Shown: positions 28,345-39,227, counted from the first letter of the stretch. The stretch: 64,000 nucleotides of DNA from Streptomyces sp. CB02058 (GCF_001905505.1 NZ_LIPG01000001.1:806001-870000); one strand, 5' to 3'. The notes: generated by a model from the sequence alone, not told the origin. A program made the numbers and translations.

Positions 28345-29556
28345 TCACTCCGCGACCCGTACGGTGAACTCGCCCTCCGAGACCCGCGCCCGCAGCTCGT
28401 CGCCCGGCACCCCGGCATCCGCGGGGGAGCGCACCACATGGCCGTCCGGCCGCTGGAGCACCGCGTAACCCCGCTCCAGCGTCGCCGCGGGCGACAGCGC
28501 GACCACCCTGGCCCGGGTGTGGGCGAGCTCGGAGTCCGCGCGGTCCAGCAGATGCCCGAGCACCCGGCGGCTGCGCCCCACCAGAGCGTCGACCTCCGCC
28601 TCGCGCTCGTCCACCATCCGCTGCGGGCGCTCCATCGAGGAGCGGCCCAGCGCGTGCGCCAGCCCCCGCTCCTCACGGTCGATCAGCCCCCGGACGGTCC
28701 GCAGCGCCCGGTCCCGCAGCTGCTGCACACGGTCGAGCTCCTCACCCACGTCCGGTACGACCTTCTTCGCCGCGTCCGTGGGCGTCGACGCCCGCACATC
28801 GGCCACCAGGTCGAGCAGGGGCGAGTCGGGCTCGTGCCCGATGGCGGAGACCACCGGCGTGCGGCACGCGGCCACCGCGCGGATCAGCTCCTCGTCCGAG
28901 AACGGCAGCAGGTCCTCCACGCTGCCGCCGCCGCGGGCGACGACGATCACGTCCACCTCGGGCAGCGCGTCCAGCTCCTTGACCGCCTGGACCACCTGGT
29001 TCACCGCGTGCACGCCCTGCACCGCGGTGTTGCGCACCTCGAAGCGCACCGCGGGCCAGCGGCGCCGGGCGTTCTCCAGCACATCGCGCTCGGCCGCGGA
29101 GGCCCGCCCGGAGACCAGCCCGATCAGCTGCGGCAGGAACGGCAGAGGCTTCTTGCGGTCCAGGGCGAAGAGCCCCTCGGCCGCCAGTGACTTCTTCAGC
29201 TGCTCCAGCCGCACCAGCAGCTCGCCGATGCCCACCGGCCGTATCTCCGTGGCCCGCAGCGAGAGCTGCCCCCGGGGGGCGTACCACTCGGGCTTGGCGA
29301 GGACGACGACCCGCGCGCCCTCCGTCACCACATCGGCGATCCGGTCGAAGACCTGCCGGAAGCAGGTCACGCTCACCGAGATGTCGTGCGAAGGGTCGCG
29401 CAAAGTCAGGAAGACCACCCCGGCGCCCGGCCGGCGCGACAGCTGGGTGATCTGACCCTCGACCCAGACCGCGCCGAGCCTGTCGATCCAGCCGCCGATC
29501 AGGCGTGACACGTCGCCGACGGGCAGCGGGGCTTCCGGGGACGTAGTGAGAGCCAT
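28345..29556 (-). CDS. xseA: Exodeoxyribonuclease VII large subunit
   Basis: A 403-residue protein with the N-terminal OB fold (about 10-105: [20 protein letters not shown]), the catalytic domain containing [13 protein letters not shown] and [20 protein letters not shown] with [15 protein letters not shown], then a long coiled-coil and a C-terminal segment [15 protein letters not shown] 29556 is chosen because TACGCT lies seven bases upstream (leaderless) and the longer frame has no signal. Confidence 0.95.
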   Translation of the reverse strand: MALTTSPEAPLPVGDVSRLIGGWIDRLGAVWVEGQITQLSRRPGAGVVFLTLRDPSHDISVSVTCFRQVFDRIADVVTEGARVVVLAKPEWYAPRGQLSLRATEIRPVGIGELLVRLEQLKKSLAAEGLFALDRKKPLPFLPQLIGLVSGRASAAERDVLENARRRWPAVRFEVRNTAVQGVHAVNQVVQAVKELDALPEVDVIVVARGGGSVEDLLPFSDEELIRAVAACRTPVVSAIGHEPDSPLLDLVADVRASTPTDAAKKVVPDVGEELDRVQQLRDRALRTVRGLIDREERGLAHALGRSSMERPQRMVDEREAEVDALVGRSRRVLGHLLDRADSELAHTRARVVALSPAATLERGYAVLQRPDGHVVRSPADAGVPGDELRARVSEGEFTVRVAE

Positions 29557-29628
29557 ACGGGCGAGCGTAACGGCCGCGACCGACAATCAGGCGGCCCGCC
29601 GCCCCGCCGCCGGAGACCGGCGACCGGG

Positions 29629-29646
29629 CCACCGCCCGGGCGGTGG
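29629..29646 (-). terminator. Hairpin after the APC permease gene
   Basis: An 18-base perfect palindrome CCACCGCCCGGGCGGTGG about 30 bases beyond the permease stop, between two leftward genes. Probable terminator, weakly placed. Confidence 0.5.
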
Positions 29647-29675
29647 GCGAACGGCCCGCCGCCCCTGACACGAGG

Positions 29676-31019
29676 TCACGCCGCCCGCCGCCCCCACTGC
29701 ACCGCGAGCACCACGAGCCCGATCCCCAGCCAGCACACCCCGACCAGCTGCGCGCTCGTCGTCGCCTCCAGGATCACCGCGACCAGGATGGCCGCCCCCA
29801 CCACGGGCATCAGCACATGGCGCCACCAGCTCGGCGGCCCCTCCATGCGGCGTACGGCGAACCAGCCCACCACCGACGCGTGCAGCAGCACGAACGCGGT
29901 GAGCGCGCCGACGTTGACCACCGACACCAGATGGTCCAGCCCGTCGTCGCGCCGGGCCGCCCACACCGCCGCCACCAGCGTCACCACCGCGGCACCCGCG
30001 ATCGCGACCCGGGGCACCCCGGACCTTCCGTCGACCCGGGACAGGAACGAGGGGAGCCGCCCGTCCCGTGCCATGGCGAACACCAGCCGCCCGGCCGCCG
30101 CCTGCCCGGCCAGCGCCGCGAACGCCGCCCCGATCGCCTTGCTCACGGCCACCAGGTCGTGCAGCCAGGTCCCGACCGAGGCGTCCACCGCGTCGTAGAA
30201 GGCGGAGCCCTGCGACACCGGATCGGCAGCCAGCTCCGCCGAGCTCACCGGCTGCAGCAGAGCCGCCAGATACGACTGGACCACGAACAGCACCCCGGCG
30301 AGCACCAGGCAGAACAGCACGGCCCGCGCCACCTTCGCGGAACCGCCCGTCACCTCCTCGGCGAAGGAGGCGATCGCGTCGAAGCCCAGATACGACAGCA
30401 CCGCGACGGACACCGCTCCCAGCACCGCCGTCACCGAGAACCCGGAGTCCCCGGTCAGCGGCGTCAGCCAGCCGCGCTGCGCCCCGTCCCTGGCCAGCAC
30501 CACCACCGCCGAGACCACGAACACCAGCAGCACCACGATCTCCATGGCGAGCACCGCGAAGCCCACCCGGGCCGCCGCCCGGACGCCCCAGAGGTTGAGC
30601 GAGGTCGTCACCACGACCGCGATCGCCGTCCACACCCACCGCGACACCTCGGGGACGAGCGCGTTCATCGCGATCCCGGAGAAGAGGTAGGCGACCGCCG
30701 GGATGAGCAGGTAGTCGAGCATCGCCATCCACCCGGCGATGAACCCGGGTCCTTCCCCCAGCCCCTTGCGGGCGTACGCGAAGACCGACCCGGCCAGCGG
30801 CGCGACGTGCACCATCTGCGCGTAACTGAAGGCGGTGAAGGCCATCACCACGGTCGCCACGAGATAGACCAGTGCCACGGCCCCGTCGGACTTCGCGTCC
30901 AGCGTGCCGAACACGCCGACCGGCGCCATGGGGGCGATGAACAGCAGCCCGTAGACCACCAGGTCCCGGAAGCCGAGTGTGCGGTGCAGCCTGCCCTCGT
31001 CCGTCCTGCTGCCGGCCAT
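29676..31019 (-). CDS. APC-family amino acid permease
   Basis: 447 residues and about 12 TM segments. The first helix region carries [19 protein letters not shown], typical of the APC superfamily, followed by [23 protein letters not shown] and [15 protein letters not shown]. It takes up an amino acid or amine by proton coupling; the substrate is not predictable. GGAGGG precedes the ATG closely. The partner ispH is divergent. Confidence 0.88.
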   Translation of the reverse strand: MAGSRTDEGRLHRTLGFRDLVVYGLLFIAPMAPVGVFGTLDAKSDGAVALVYLVATVVMAFTAFSYAQMVHVAPLAGSVFAYARKGLGEGPGFIAGWMAMLDYLLIPAVAYLFSGIAMNALVPEVSRWVWTAIAVVVTTSLNLWGVRAAARVGFAVLAMEIVVLLVFVVSAVVVLARDGAQRGWLTPLTGDSGFSVTAVLGAVSVAVLSYLGFDAIASFAEEVTGGSAKVARAVLFCLVLAGVLFVVQSYLAALLQPVSSAELAADPVSQGSAFYDAVDASVGTWLHDLVAVSKAIGAAFAALAGQAAAGRLVFAMARDGRLPSFLSRVDGRSGVPRVAIAGAAVVTLVAAVWAARRDDGLDHLVSVVNVGALTAFVLLHASVVGWFAVRRMEGPPSWWRHVLMPVVGAAILVAVILEATTSAQLVGVCWLGIGLVVLAVQWGRRAA

Positions 31020-31105
31020 GTACCCTCCGTCGCTGTCTGCGTACGCCTCAGTCTCCCGACCCCGTCGATCCGGCGCCTGTTCGGTACGGCCTTACGATGG
31101 GACGC

Positions 31106-32137
31106 ATGACTGCAACGCCCAGCCCGTCATCCGCCGCCGCCCCTAGCGGAGGCGCTCCGCGCCGCAGTGACAACCGCCGTGTCCTGCTCGCCGCGCCCCG
31201 TGGATACTGCGCGGGCGTGGACCGCGCCGTGATCGCCGTCGAGAAGGCCCTGGAGCAGTACGGGGCCCCGATCTACGTCCGCCACGAGATCGTGCACAAC
31301 AAGTACGTCGTGCAGACACTCGAGAAGAAGGGTGCGATCTTCGTCGACGTGACCGCGGAGGTGCCCGAGGGCTCCATCGTGATGTTCTCCGCGCACGGAG
31401 TCGCCCCGACCGTCCACGCCGAGGCCGCCGAGCGCAAGCTCGCCACGATCGACGCGACCTGCCCGCTGGTCACCAAGGTCCACAAGGAAGCCGTGCGCTA
31501 CGCCAAGGAGGACTACGACATCCTCCTGATCGGCCACGAGGGCCACGAGGAAGTCATCGGCACGAGCGGTGAGGCCCCCGACCACATCACGCTGGTCGAC
31601 GGCCCCGACGACGTCGCCAACGTCGAGGTCCGCGACGAGTCCAAGGTCGTCTGGCTCTCCCAGACCACGCTCTCCGTCGACGAGACGATGGAGACCGTCG
31701 GCGCGCTGAAGAACAAGTTCCCGAACCTCCTCTCCCCGCCGAGCGACGACATCTGCTACGCCACGCAGAACCGCCAGATCGCGGTGAAGAAGCTGGCCGA
31801 GGACGCCGAGCTGGTCATCGTCGTCGGCTCGAAGAACTCCTCCAACTCGATCCGCATGGTCGAGGTCGCCCTGGACGCGGGCGCGCCCGCCGCCCACCTG
31901 GTGGACTTCGCCGACGAGATCGACGAGGCGTGGCTGGAAGGCGTCACCACGGTCGGCCTCACCTCGGGCGCCTCCGTCCCCGACGTCCTGGTCGACGGGG
32001 TGCTGGAGTGGCTGGGCGAGCGGGGTTACGCCGACGTGGAGACGGTGAAGACCGCGGACGAGTCCATCACCTTCTCGCTGCCCAAGGAGCTCCGGCGCGA
32101 CCTGCGCGCCGAGGCCGCCGCGCTCTCCGCCGAATAG
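31106..32137 (+). CDS. ispH: 4-hydroxy-3-methylbut-2-enyl diphosphate reductase
   Basis: A 343-residue IspH/LytB, the last step of the MEP isoprenoid pathway, yielding IPP and DMAPP. Three Fe-S cluster cysteines are visible: Cys35 ([11 protein letters not shown]), Cys119 ([11 protein letters not shown]) and Cys217 ([11 protein letters not shown]); TTLSVDET carries the conserved Thr and Glu. I start at ATG 31106, seven bases after TACGAT; an in-frame ATG at 31097 overlaps that hexamer. The gene is single-copy in this window. Confidence 0.95.
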   Translation: MTATPSPSSAAAPSGGAPRRSDNRRVLLAAPRGYCAGVDRAVIAVEKALEQYGAPIYVRHEIVHNKYVVQTLEKKGAIFVDVTAEVPEGSIVMFSAHGVAPTVHAEAAERKLATIDATCPLVTKVHKEAVRYAKEDYDILLIGHEGHEEVIGTSGEAPDHITLVDGPDDVANVEVRDESKVVWLSQTTLSVDETMETVGALKNKFPNLLSPPSDDICYATQNRQIAVKKLAEDAELVIVVGSKNSSNSIRMVEVALDAGAPAAHLVDFADEIDEAWLEGVTTVGLTSGASVPDVLVDGVLEWLGERGYADVETVKTADESITFSLPKELRRDLRAEAAALSAE

Positions 32138-32269
32138 GCGGAAGCCCGGCGAACGGGCGTACGCCCCCGGGGCATCCGGGCCGGGCAGCCGGTCGGGCGC
32201 CCCGGGCGCGTCCGCCGGATCGCCCCCTCCGGGGAGTGATGCGCGCCACCTGCCCGTACCGTGGACCGC

Positions 32270-33007
32270 ATGGAGATCTTCGGTGTGGACATCGGCGGTT
32301 CGGGGATCAAGGGTGCGCCCGTTGACCTGGACCGCGGAGAGCTGGCGCAGGAGCGCCACAAGGTACTGACACCTCACCCGGCCACGCCCAAGAGCGTGGC
32401 CGACGGTGTGGCCGAGGTCGTGGGCCACTTCGACTGGCAGGGGCCGGTCGGCATCACGTTCCCCGGAGTCGTCACCGGCGGCATCACCAGGACCGCGGCC
32501 AACGTGGACAAGGGCTGGATCGACACGGACGTCCGGGCACTGCTCAGCGACCGCATCGGGCAGAGCGTCACGATCCTCAACGACGCCGACGCGGCGGGCA
32601 TCGCCGAGATGACCTTCGGCGCGGGCCGCGACCGCAAGGGCACGGTGATCATGCTGACCCTCGGTACGGGCATCGGCAGCGCGGTCTTCACGGACGGGCA
32701 CCTCGTGCCCAACACCGAGCTCGGCCACCTGGAGCTGCACGGCCACGACGCAGAGAAGCGCGCCTCCACGAAGGCCAAGGAGGACGAGGACCTGAGCTGG
32801 CAGCACTGGGCGCACCGGGTGCAGAAGTACCTGGTGCACGTGGAGATGCTGTTCTCGCCCGAGCTCTTCATCATCGGCGGCGGCGTCAGCCGCAAGGCGG
32901 AGAAGTTCCTGCCGCTGATCGAACACGTACGGGCCGAGATGGTCCCCGCGGAGCTGCAGAACAACGCGGGCATCGTCGGCGCGGCCATGGCGGCTGCCGG
33001 GAAGTGA
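32270..33007 (+). CDS. ppgK: Polyphosphate glucokinase
   Basis: 245 residues of the ROK/hexokinase fold. The N-terminal phosphate-binding motif is [25 protein letters not shown] and [11 protein letters not shown] carry the catalytic Asp, and [12 protein letters not shown] is the second phosphate loop. The insert [19 protein letters not shown] is the region associated with polyphosphate use in actinobacterial enzymes. It phosphorylates glucose with polyphosphate or ATP. ATG 32270 lies seven bases after TACCGT (leaderless). The stop lies inside a 20-base tandem repeat array. Confidence 0.93.
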   Translation: MEIFGVDIGGSGIKGAPVDLDRGELAQERHKVLTPHPATPKSVADGVAEVVGHFDWQGPVGITFPGVVTGGITRTAANVDKGWIDTDVRALLSDRIGQSVTILNDADAAGIAEMTFGAGRDRKGTVIMLTLGTGIGSAVFTDGHLVPNTELGHLELHGHDAEKRASTKAKEDEDLSWQHWAHRVQKYLVHVEMLFSPELFIIGGGVSRKAEKFLPLIEHVRAEMVPAELQNNAGIVGAAMAAAGK

Positions 33008-33119
33008 CCCTGGGCGCCCGGCGGTGCCCCGGGCTGCTGGGAAGTGGCCCGGGGGCGTCCGGAAGTGACCCGGGGAGCTGGGATGCGACCCGGGCCGCCG
33101 GGTGGTGACCCCGGTGGTT
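33000..33119. repeat. Six-unit degenerate 20-bp tandem repeat
   Basis: Units begin at 33000, 33020, 33039, 33061, 33081 and 33101, with consensus GGAAGTGACCCGGG plus about six variable bases. The array starts at the last codons of ppgK and ends at the stop of the convergent DUF6542 gene, so it fills the whole gap. No ordinary terminator is seen there. Confidence 0.8.
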
Positions 33120-33743
33120 CTACGGACGCGGGCGGCGGGCGGCGGCGGCACGGTCGGCCCTGACCAGGTGCCGCTGTCGCTCCCGCATCTGCCGGACCTT
33201 CCGCACGGAGGCGATCAGACCGGCGATGAGCGTGCCCCCGTACAGCCAGCCGGCGTGGACGGCGAGCGCGGTCACGACCGCCATGGTCTGCCCGCCGAAG
33301 CCGCCCGTGCCCCCGGCGACGGGGATCACGCCGACCGCGAAGGCGATGGGCACGATGATCGGGGCGGTCACCAGGTCGGCGGGCCGCACCCAGTAGGAGG
33401 TCAGGGCGCTGACGAGCAGGAACAGCACCCCGTACACCGTCTCGGAGGCGCCCAGGAGCAGCCGGTCCAGGCAGGCCAGCAGGAACATCGTCAGGGCCGC
33501 GAAGAGTCCGGCGCCGATGCCGGTCAACCTGGGGTTGGGGAACCGGCGCAGCGCCAGCACCACGGGCGCGACGCCGCCGGCCCGCGGCCCGGAAGCCCCC
33601 CGGCCCGTCGCCGGCGCGGGGGCGACCGCCACCGACACCGGGTATCCGGCCGCCGCCGTGGCCTCGCCGAGGCCGGCGGGCGGGGCGGGCGGGACCTGCG
33701 AGGGCTGCCTGCGCTGCGGGGTACGTGTCCTGTGCTGCTCCAC
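33120..33743 (-). CDS. DUF6542-type membrane protein
   Basis: 207 residues: a disordered, Pro/Ala-rich N-terminus (about 1-65), then four hydrophobic helices (about 72-92, 100-117, 125-142, 150-178) and a basic tail (RKVRQMRERQRHLVRADR). The family is of unknown function and is usually found between ppgK and ychF in streptomycetes, as here. GTG at 33743 has TAGGTT six bases upstream (leaderless). Confidence 0.8.
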   Translation of the reverse strand: MEQHRTRTPQRRQPSQVPPAPPAGLGEATAAAGYPVSVAVAPAPATGRGASGPRAGGVAPVVLALRRFPNPRLTGIGAGLFAALTMFLLACLDRLLLGASETVYGVLFLLVSALTSYWVRPADLVTAPIIVPIAFAVGVIPVAGGTGGFGGQTMAVVTALAVHAGWLYGGTLIAGLIASVRKVRQMRERQRHLVRADRAAAARRPRP

Positions 33744-33973
33744 CCCGACAACCTAGGTCGCGGGACGGTCCCTCGCGGGTGCGGGACACGCCCTTTGGAT
33801 GACCTTGGCCTTGCGTTCGATGCCACACGGCCGAAAGACAACCGTTCGGCCCCGGAACCGTCCCGCCCCCGCACCCGTGACGTGCAGCGCCGCCCCGCCC
33901 GTAAACTGGAGAATCGGGTCCACGCGCGGCCCGCCCGCACAGCCCCCTCTCCTCACTTCAGGAAGTCGCCAAA

Positions 33974-35062
<1,089 letters not shown>

Positions 35063-35077
35063 TCGCCGCCACAGAGG

Positions 35078-35109
35078 GGGCCTGACCTGCGAAGACGTGG
35101 GTCAGGCCC
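35078..35109 (+). terminator. Terminator after ychF
   Basis: 10-base perfect arms GGGCCTGACC (35078-35087) and complement (35100-35109), 12-base loop, 15 bases after the ychF stop. Confidence 0.85.
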
Positions 35110-35173
35110 GCTGGCTGTCCGCAGCAGTCCGCGGAACTCGAAGGGGGCGGGCCCCCGGTGTCCGGTCGGCGTT

Positions 35174-35566
35174 TCAGACCTTGACGACCTCTACGGCAGG
35201 GCCACACAGGAGCGTCAGGTCCTCGGGGCCGGAGGTGAGGACGGTGACCGGCTGGGGTGCGGTGCGGGCGATGACAGCGAAGGCGGCGTCGATGGCGTAC
35301 TTGTGGCCGTGGAGACGGTTGGTGCGCAGGAGGACGGCGGCCTGGTCGGTGATCTCCTTGGTGACGTCGTGAACGTCGACGCGGGAGAGGACCCACTTGA
35401 TGCGGGCGGGATGGATGCGCTCGTAGTCGGCCTCGAGGGTGGTCATGGCGCTTGTGGCCACGCGGACGCCTTCCTCTGACGCGGCTTGGACCAGGGCCAC
35501 GACGGCACGGTCCTTGTGGTAGAGCTTCGAGAGGCCTTCGCTGTCGAGCAACAGGGTGCCGGGCAT
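35174..35566 (-). CDS. PIN-domain toxin (VapC-like)
   Basis: A 130-residue PIN ribonuclease fold with the four expected acidic residues: Asp8 (LLLDSEGLS), Glu45 (MTTLEADY), Asp93 (YAIDAAFAVIA) and Asp116 (GPEDLTLL). As a VapC-type toxin it would cleave a specific RNA until neutralised by its antitoxin. The start overlaps the antitoxin stop in TGATG, so the two are translationally coupled. The RNA target is unknown. Confidence 0.85.
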   Translation of the reverse strand: MPGTLLLDSEGLSKLYHKDRAVVALVQAASEEGVRVATSAMTTLEADYERIHPARIKWVLSRVDVHDVTKEITDQAAVLLRTNRLHGHKYAIDAAFAVIARTAPQPVTVLTSGPEDLTLLCGPAVEVVKV

Positions 35567-35817
35567 CAGGCAGCGGCCCCGCCGACCTGCCGGTGGTCAT
35601 GGCGCAGCAGTGCGCGGGCGGCCTCGACCTCCTCGCGGGTGAGCGCGTCATTGTCGGTCTCGAAGTCGGCGACGATCTCCCGGAGCTTGTCCATGGCGAC
35701 CCGTTGTTCGAGGGCTTCGGCAACGTAGGCGGAGAAACCGCCGGGTCCGACGTGTGCGCGTACGGCCTCGGCAAGGTCCTCGGGCAGGCTGATCGAGTAC
35801 TTCTTGCTACTGCTCAT
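35566..35817 (-). CDS. Antitoxin of the VapBC-type pair
   Basis: 83 residues starting MSSSKKYSISLPEDLAEAVR, a ribbon-helix-helix-like DNA-binding start (basic strand, then helices to GFSAYVAEALEQRV), and a C-terminal segment (DALTREEVEAARALL) that would wrap the toxin. TAGCAT lies seven bases before the ATG, so the operon is probably leaderless. It should autorepress with the toxin. Confidence 0.83.
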   Translation of the reverse strand: MSSSKKYSISLPEDLAEAVRAHVGPGGFSAYVAEALEQRVAMDKLREIVADFETDNDALTREEVEAARALLRHDHRQVGGAAA

Positions 35818-35853
35818 GGTGCTGATGCTACCGGCGGTCGTAAGACTTCGGGT

Positions 35854-35873
35854 GTACATGGTCATGGCTGTAC
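35854..35873. promoter_or_regulatory. Possible operator of the toxin-antitoxin operon
   Basis: GTACA, ten bases, TGTAC, lying about 25-45 bases upstream of the -10 hexamer TAGCAT (plus-strand 35825-35830). Position suits a -35-proximal autoregulatory site for the RHH antitoxin; arms are short. Confidence 0.35.
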
Positions 35874-36118
35874 GAACTGTGCAGATCGGCGCTCTCTGAC
35901 CTCCTCCTTGCCGGGCGTCCGCCCGGTCCGCAGGCAGTCCGCAGGACACCCGTGAGCGCCTGTCGGGAGCCGACGCGAGTCAACGGGGAAATGCCTGGTC
36001 TGGGGCTCGGGTGGGGCTCCGCCGCAGGTCGGGGCCGGTGGGCAGACATTCCGCTTCAACGTGTGACGCCTGATCCTTCGACCTGCTGAATCGCAGGTCA
36101 GAGGCAAGAAACCCAGTT
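35874..36118. other. Gene-poor stretch between the toxin-antitoxin pair and the right repeat
   Basis: Together with the flanking sites the gap from 35818 to 36267 has no supported gene. It contains a TCCGCAGGCAGTCCGCAGGA-type sequence near 35930 that resembles one near 35117 on the other side of the toxin-antitoxin pair (GTCCGCAGCAGTCCGCGGA). Frames here are not codon-biased. Confidence 0.4.
36049..36066. repeat. Right copy of direct repeat (ychF 3' end)
   Basis: TTCCGCTTCAACGT-G-TGA, identical to the ychF end except for one base. Followed at 36119 by another terminator, as the original ychF terminator would be. Confidence 0.6.
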
Positions 36119-36148
36119 CAGGGGCCAGATCGCAGGGTCTGGCCCCTG
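36119..36148. terminator. Hairpin terminator right of the repeat
   Basis: 11-base arms CAGGGGCCAGA (36119-36129) and complement (36138-36148), 8-base loop, located so that it could end both the rightward ychF-like stub and the leftward glycosidase transcript. Confidence 0.75.
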
Positions 36149-36173
36149 AGTGCATCCGGTGCTGACGGATGCC

Positions 36174-36266
36174 GGGGGCGGCGACGGCAGCCGTCCCGTA
36201 CGCGGGCAGTCGGAAGCGCAGGCTGCCGCCGTCGCGGGCCGGGTCCTCGCCCGCTGCAGCCGCCGG
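36174..36266 (-). pseudogene. Remnant of a glycosidase-like C-terminus
   Basis: On the minus strand, one frame off and directly after the stop of the GH26-like gene, 31 codons with typical streptomycete codon use read PAAAGEDPARDGG then SLRFRLPAYGTAAVAAPG. The phrase SLRFRLPAYGTAAV looks like the closing beta strand of a glycoside hydrolase C-terminal domain. There is no start signal, so this is probably a leftover from a deletion or a frameshifted tail. Identification is by pattern only. Confidence 0.35.
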
Positions 36267-36267
36267 G

Positions 36268-37503
36268 TCATCGGCAGCGTGCCGTGAAGCCGTTCGCCGC
36301 GAGTCCCTGGCAGAAGGAAGCCTTGGCGGCGCCGTAGCGTGACAGCCGTCCGTCGACGAACCAGGTGGTGTCCGGTGCGAAGTCGAAGCTGCCGTCGTCG
36401 ATGCCGTCCCAGCCGTAGCGGAAGTCGAGGTTGATGTAGACCACGGAGCGGACGACGCCCCTGAGGTCGTGCTGTCCGGGGAGGTTGGGGATGGGGCCCT
36501 GGTAGTTCATGAGGGAGAAGAGCCGCTTCACCCACAGGTCGCCCTGCTCTTGTTCGAGGCCGTCGGTCGAGGTGCCGTCGGCCGTGAAGTTCATCATGCC
36601 CGCCTCGGAGAGCACCACCGGCTTGCCGTGGTCCTTGGCGAACTTCACCAGCTTCAGGACGTTGGCGTCGTGGTCGAAGTTCCGCCACACGGCTGCCGGG
36701 TTGCCGTGCTGGTCCGTGCCGATGTAGGCGTTGCGGCACTGCTTCGCGTTCACGTCGTAGTTCTGGGGCGGGGTGCCGTTGTAGAGATAGCCGCGGTCGT
36801 GGATCGGCAGGCAGAGCTCGTGGGCGAAGACCGACACGCCCATCCAGTCGACGGCGCCGTCACCCGGATACATGGCTTCGAACTCACCCCTGACAGGGTG
36901 GAAGACGAAGTCGAGGTTGTGCGCGGTGGACCGGCTCTCGAGGTAGCCCGCCAGGCGGTTGAAGGCGTTCTTGTACGAGGAGCAGCTCGCGTCGGTGCAG
37001 TGGTAGAAGCTGCTGACCTCGTAGTCGAGGCGCAGTTTGAAGCGGGCCTGCGGATGGGCGTCGGTGAAGGACAGCAGCCGGTCGAGGGCCGCGGTGTGGC
37101 CGCCCGCGGCTATCTCGGCGGTGACGGCGCGGGACCGGGCTGCCTTGGCGTTCTCGTCGCCGCCTTCGAAGCCGGGCGGGTTGTCCTTCCAGCTGATGCC
37201 GACCTGGATGGTCCTACCCTGGTCCGCCAGGAGTGCCGCGTAGTCGCGGTGAGCGTCGTTGACCCAGTTGCCGCTGCGGAGCTCGTAGTACACGGAGCCG
37301 CCGTCGGCGTTCTGCCCGAAGCTGTCGAAGTCGTCCCAGGCGCCCCTGGTCGACTGGCCGAGCAGCAGCTCGGGAGGTCCGGACGTCGTCGTAGCGGTGT
37401 CGGCGGCCTGGGCGACCGGGCCCGCCGGCAGAACAAGCAGACTGGCCATGGCGGCTGCGGCGAGGGACCGCAGGGCGGTCTTCAGCGATGGTGTGATCGG
37501 CAT
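36268..37503 (-). CDS. Secreted GH26-like glycoside hydrolase
   Basis: A 411-residue protein with a signal peptide (cleavage after AQA, about residue 33) and a single (beta/alpha)8-type domain. Glu162 in LRLDYEVSSF and Glu300 in PVVLSEAGM fit the acid/base and nucleophile of clan GH-A; the overall pattern is nearest to divergent GH26. It shares YPGDGAVDWMGVSVF and a KPVVLSEA motif with the next gene product, so the two are paralogues. Several Cys pairs suggest disulfides. Target polysaccharide is unknown; the adjacent xylosidase locus suggests a hemicellulose. Confidence 0.72.
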   Translation of the reverse strand: MPITPSLKTALRSLAAAAMASLLVLPAGPVAQAADTATTTSGPPELLLGQSTRGAWDDFDSFGQNADGGSVYYELRSGNWVNDAHRDYAALLADQGRTIQVGISWKDNPPGFEGGDENAKAARSRAVTAEIAAGGHTAALDRLLSFTDAHPQARFKLRLDYEVSSFYHCTDASCSSYKNAFNRLAGYLESRSTAHNLDFVFHPVRGEFEAMYPGDGAVDWMGVSVFAHELCLPIHDRGYLYNGTPPQNYDVNAKQCRNAYIGTDQHGNPAAVWRNFDHDANVLKLVKFAKDHGKPVVLSEAGMMNFTADGTSTDGLEQEQGDLWVKRLFSLMNYQGPIPNLPGQHDLRGVVRSVVYINLDFRYGWDGIDDGSFDFAPDTTWFVDGRLSRYGAAKASFCQGLAANGFTARCR

Positions 37504-37547
37504 GATGAGTGCTGCTCTCCTTGGGTGCGGACGGCGGGTGGCGGGTA

Positions 37548-37575
37548 CCGCACGCGTTCGCTCGCGGGCGTGCGG
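37548..37575 (-). terminator. Hairpin between the two GH26-like genes
   Basis: CCGCACGC (37548-37555) and GCGTGCGG (37568-37575) with a 12-base loop in the 95-base gap; probably a partial terminator for the upstream GH gene. Confidence 0.5.
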
Positions 37576-37598
37576 CACCCCCCGGACGTGGTGGTCGC

Positions 37599-39227
37599 TC
37601 AGGAAGCAGTCCAGCGGTACGTCGGTGTCGTCAGCTGACTGGTCCGGTTCGTGGGCTGGTAGTTGAAGGAGTAGGAGAGGGTCGCACCGGCGGGAACCCC
37701 GACCGGCAGTTCCCAGCGGTTGTCGGCGGAGTCGTACGACAGGAAGTAGTTCTGCGGGGCTCCGCCATCGATGCGGTACTGGACGGTGACGAAGGTCGCC
37801 TTGAAGCCCTTCGGGGCGAACCAGACGGAGCCGCCGCTCACTCCCTGGGCGTAGCTCCCGTCGCCGGGCTCAGTGGGCGTGGACGTCGGTGTCGGTGTCG
37901 GCGTGGGGGTGGGCGTGGGCGTGGAAGTCGGTGTGGGGGTGGGCGTGGGGGCGGGGCCGGTGGCCCCGTTCGTCCAGATCGGCTTCTTGATCTCGGTCAG
38001 GAAGTTGTCGAGCACGGTGGGGTCTGCCTGCACGCGGGAGTCGCCCCAGTTGCCGTTGGCGCAGCCCGGGCCACCGGCCTGGGCGCCGTCCGCGCACTGC
38101 CACTGGGTCTGGGCGTCCCAGTTGGTGTTGATGTAGGCGGCGGCGCGGATGACGTCCCTGTTGCGGTTGACCCAGTCGAAGTAGCCGGCGTGCCAGCCGT
38201 CCCACATCGCCTGTCCGCCCGACGCGACGGGGCTGTTGCGGAAGATGCAGCTCTGCGTCTTGGCGCCGGTCCGGGCGCCCTGCGGCGCCGCCTCGGACAC
38301 CATGGCGGGCTTGCCGTGCGCGCGGGCGAAGTCCAGCAGCCGGTTCTGCAGGCCGACCGGATCGGTGTCGTACGATCCGCAGCCCCACTGCGTCCGCACC
38401 GACCGGGAGTTGTAGAACGAGGACAGTCCGACCCAGTCGACGTACCGGTCACCGGGATACCAGTCGTCCAGGTGGCGGGGGTCGGTCACGATGTAGTTCC
38501 ACTCGGGATGGTCCGGGTGGGTGTTCACCGGCCACGCGGCGCTCTGCCAGACGGTGGCGACCCGGGTCGCGCCGAGGGCATCGATGCGTCCCTTGATGTA
38601 GCGGAAGGCGTCCTTGTAGTACTCGGAGTTGTAGCAGTTCCAGGGGCCGTCGAACTCGTAGCCGATGCGCAGCAGGATGTCCCGGTCGTAGCTCTTGAAC
38701 CGGTTGATCATCTCGTCGACCTTGGCACGGTACTGGGTGATCAGGCTCGGGTTGCCGGCGGTGACGTCCGCGTCGTCGCGGCCGATGACGGCGCGCAGCG
38801 GCTGGTTGTTGCAGCCGGAGGTGGCGTCCGAGAGGTAGAGCCCCACCGCGACGGCGGAATCGGGATACTCCCGCATGGTGCGGGCGAAGTCCACGGTGCC
38901 CGCGCCCCAGTTCGCGGGGTTCGTCATACCGGCCAGGGGTTCGGGTGAGCCGCCGAGGACCAGGTTGGTGTAGAGAGTCACGCCGCCGGGTGAGGGTGCG
39001 CCCAGGGCCGTCCTGTCGAGCACGTCGGTGCGGTAGTCGGAGAGCGTGTCGCTGTCCTGGCCCATCACCAGCATGACCTTCCCGTCGGCGGGAACGCCTC
39101 GGCCGGCGACCGGAGCTGTCCCTGCCTCGGCGGTCGAGGACAGTCCGGTCAGGCCGAGCAGCGCGGCGGCCGCGACTGCCGCGCCGACCACCCTTCTCGC
39201 ATGGCCGCGATGTCTGAGGAACTTCAT
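37599..39227 (-). CDS. Secreted GH26-like hydrolase with Pro/Thr linker and carbohydrate-binding module
   Basis: A 542-residue secreted enzyme: signal peptide (about 1-35, ending AEA), catalytic domain (about 48-415) with Glu191 in LLRIGYEFDGPWN (acid/base) and Glu312 in PAMVSEAAPQG (nucleophile), a PT-repeat linker (about 426-452), and a beta-sandwich of about 87 residues (VWFAPKGFKATFVTVQYRID, then WELPVGVPAGATLSYSF) that resembles CBM56-like modules. ATG 39227 has GGAGA upstream. CGAAA/TTTCG operators lie in its promoter gap. It likely attacks an insoluble polysaccharide outside the cell; xylan, mannan or a beta-1,3-glucan cannot be told apart here. Confidence 0.75.
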   Translation of the reverse strand: MKFLRHRGHARRVVGAAVAAAALLGLTGLSSTAEAGTAPVAGRGVPADGKVMLVMGQDSDTLSDYRTDVLDRTALGAPSPGGVTLYTNLVLGGSPEPLAGMTNPANWGAGTVDFARTMREYPDSAVAVGLYLSDATSGCNNQPLRAVIGRDDADVTAGNPSLITQYRAKVDEMINRFKSYDRDILLRIGYEFDGPWNCYNSEYYKDAFRYIKGRIDALGATRVATVWQSAAWPVNTHPDHPEWNYIVTDPRHLDDWYPGDRYVDWVGLSSFYNSRSVRTQWGCGSYDTDPVGLQNRLLDFARAHGKPAMVSEAAPQGARTGAKTQSCIFRNSPVASGGQAMWDGWHAGYFDWVNRNRDVIRAAAYINTNWDAQTQWQCADGAQAGGPGCANGNWGDSRVQADPTVLDNFLTEIKKPIWTNGATGPAPTPTPTPTSTPTPTPTPTPTPTSTPTEPGDGSYAQGVSGGSVWFAPKGFKATFVTVQYRIDGGAPQNYFLSYDSADNRWELPVGVPAGATLSYSFNYQPTNRTSQLTTPTYRWTAS

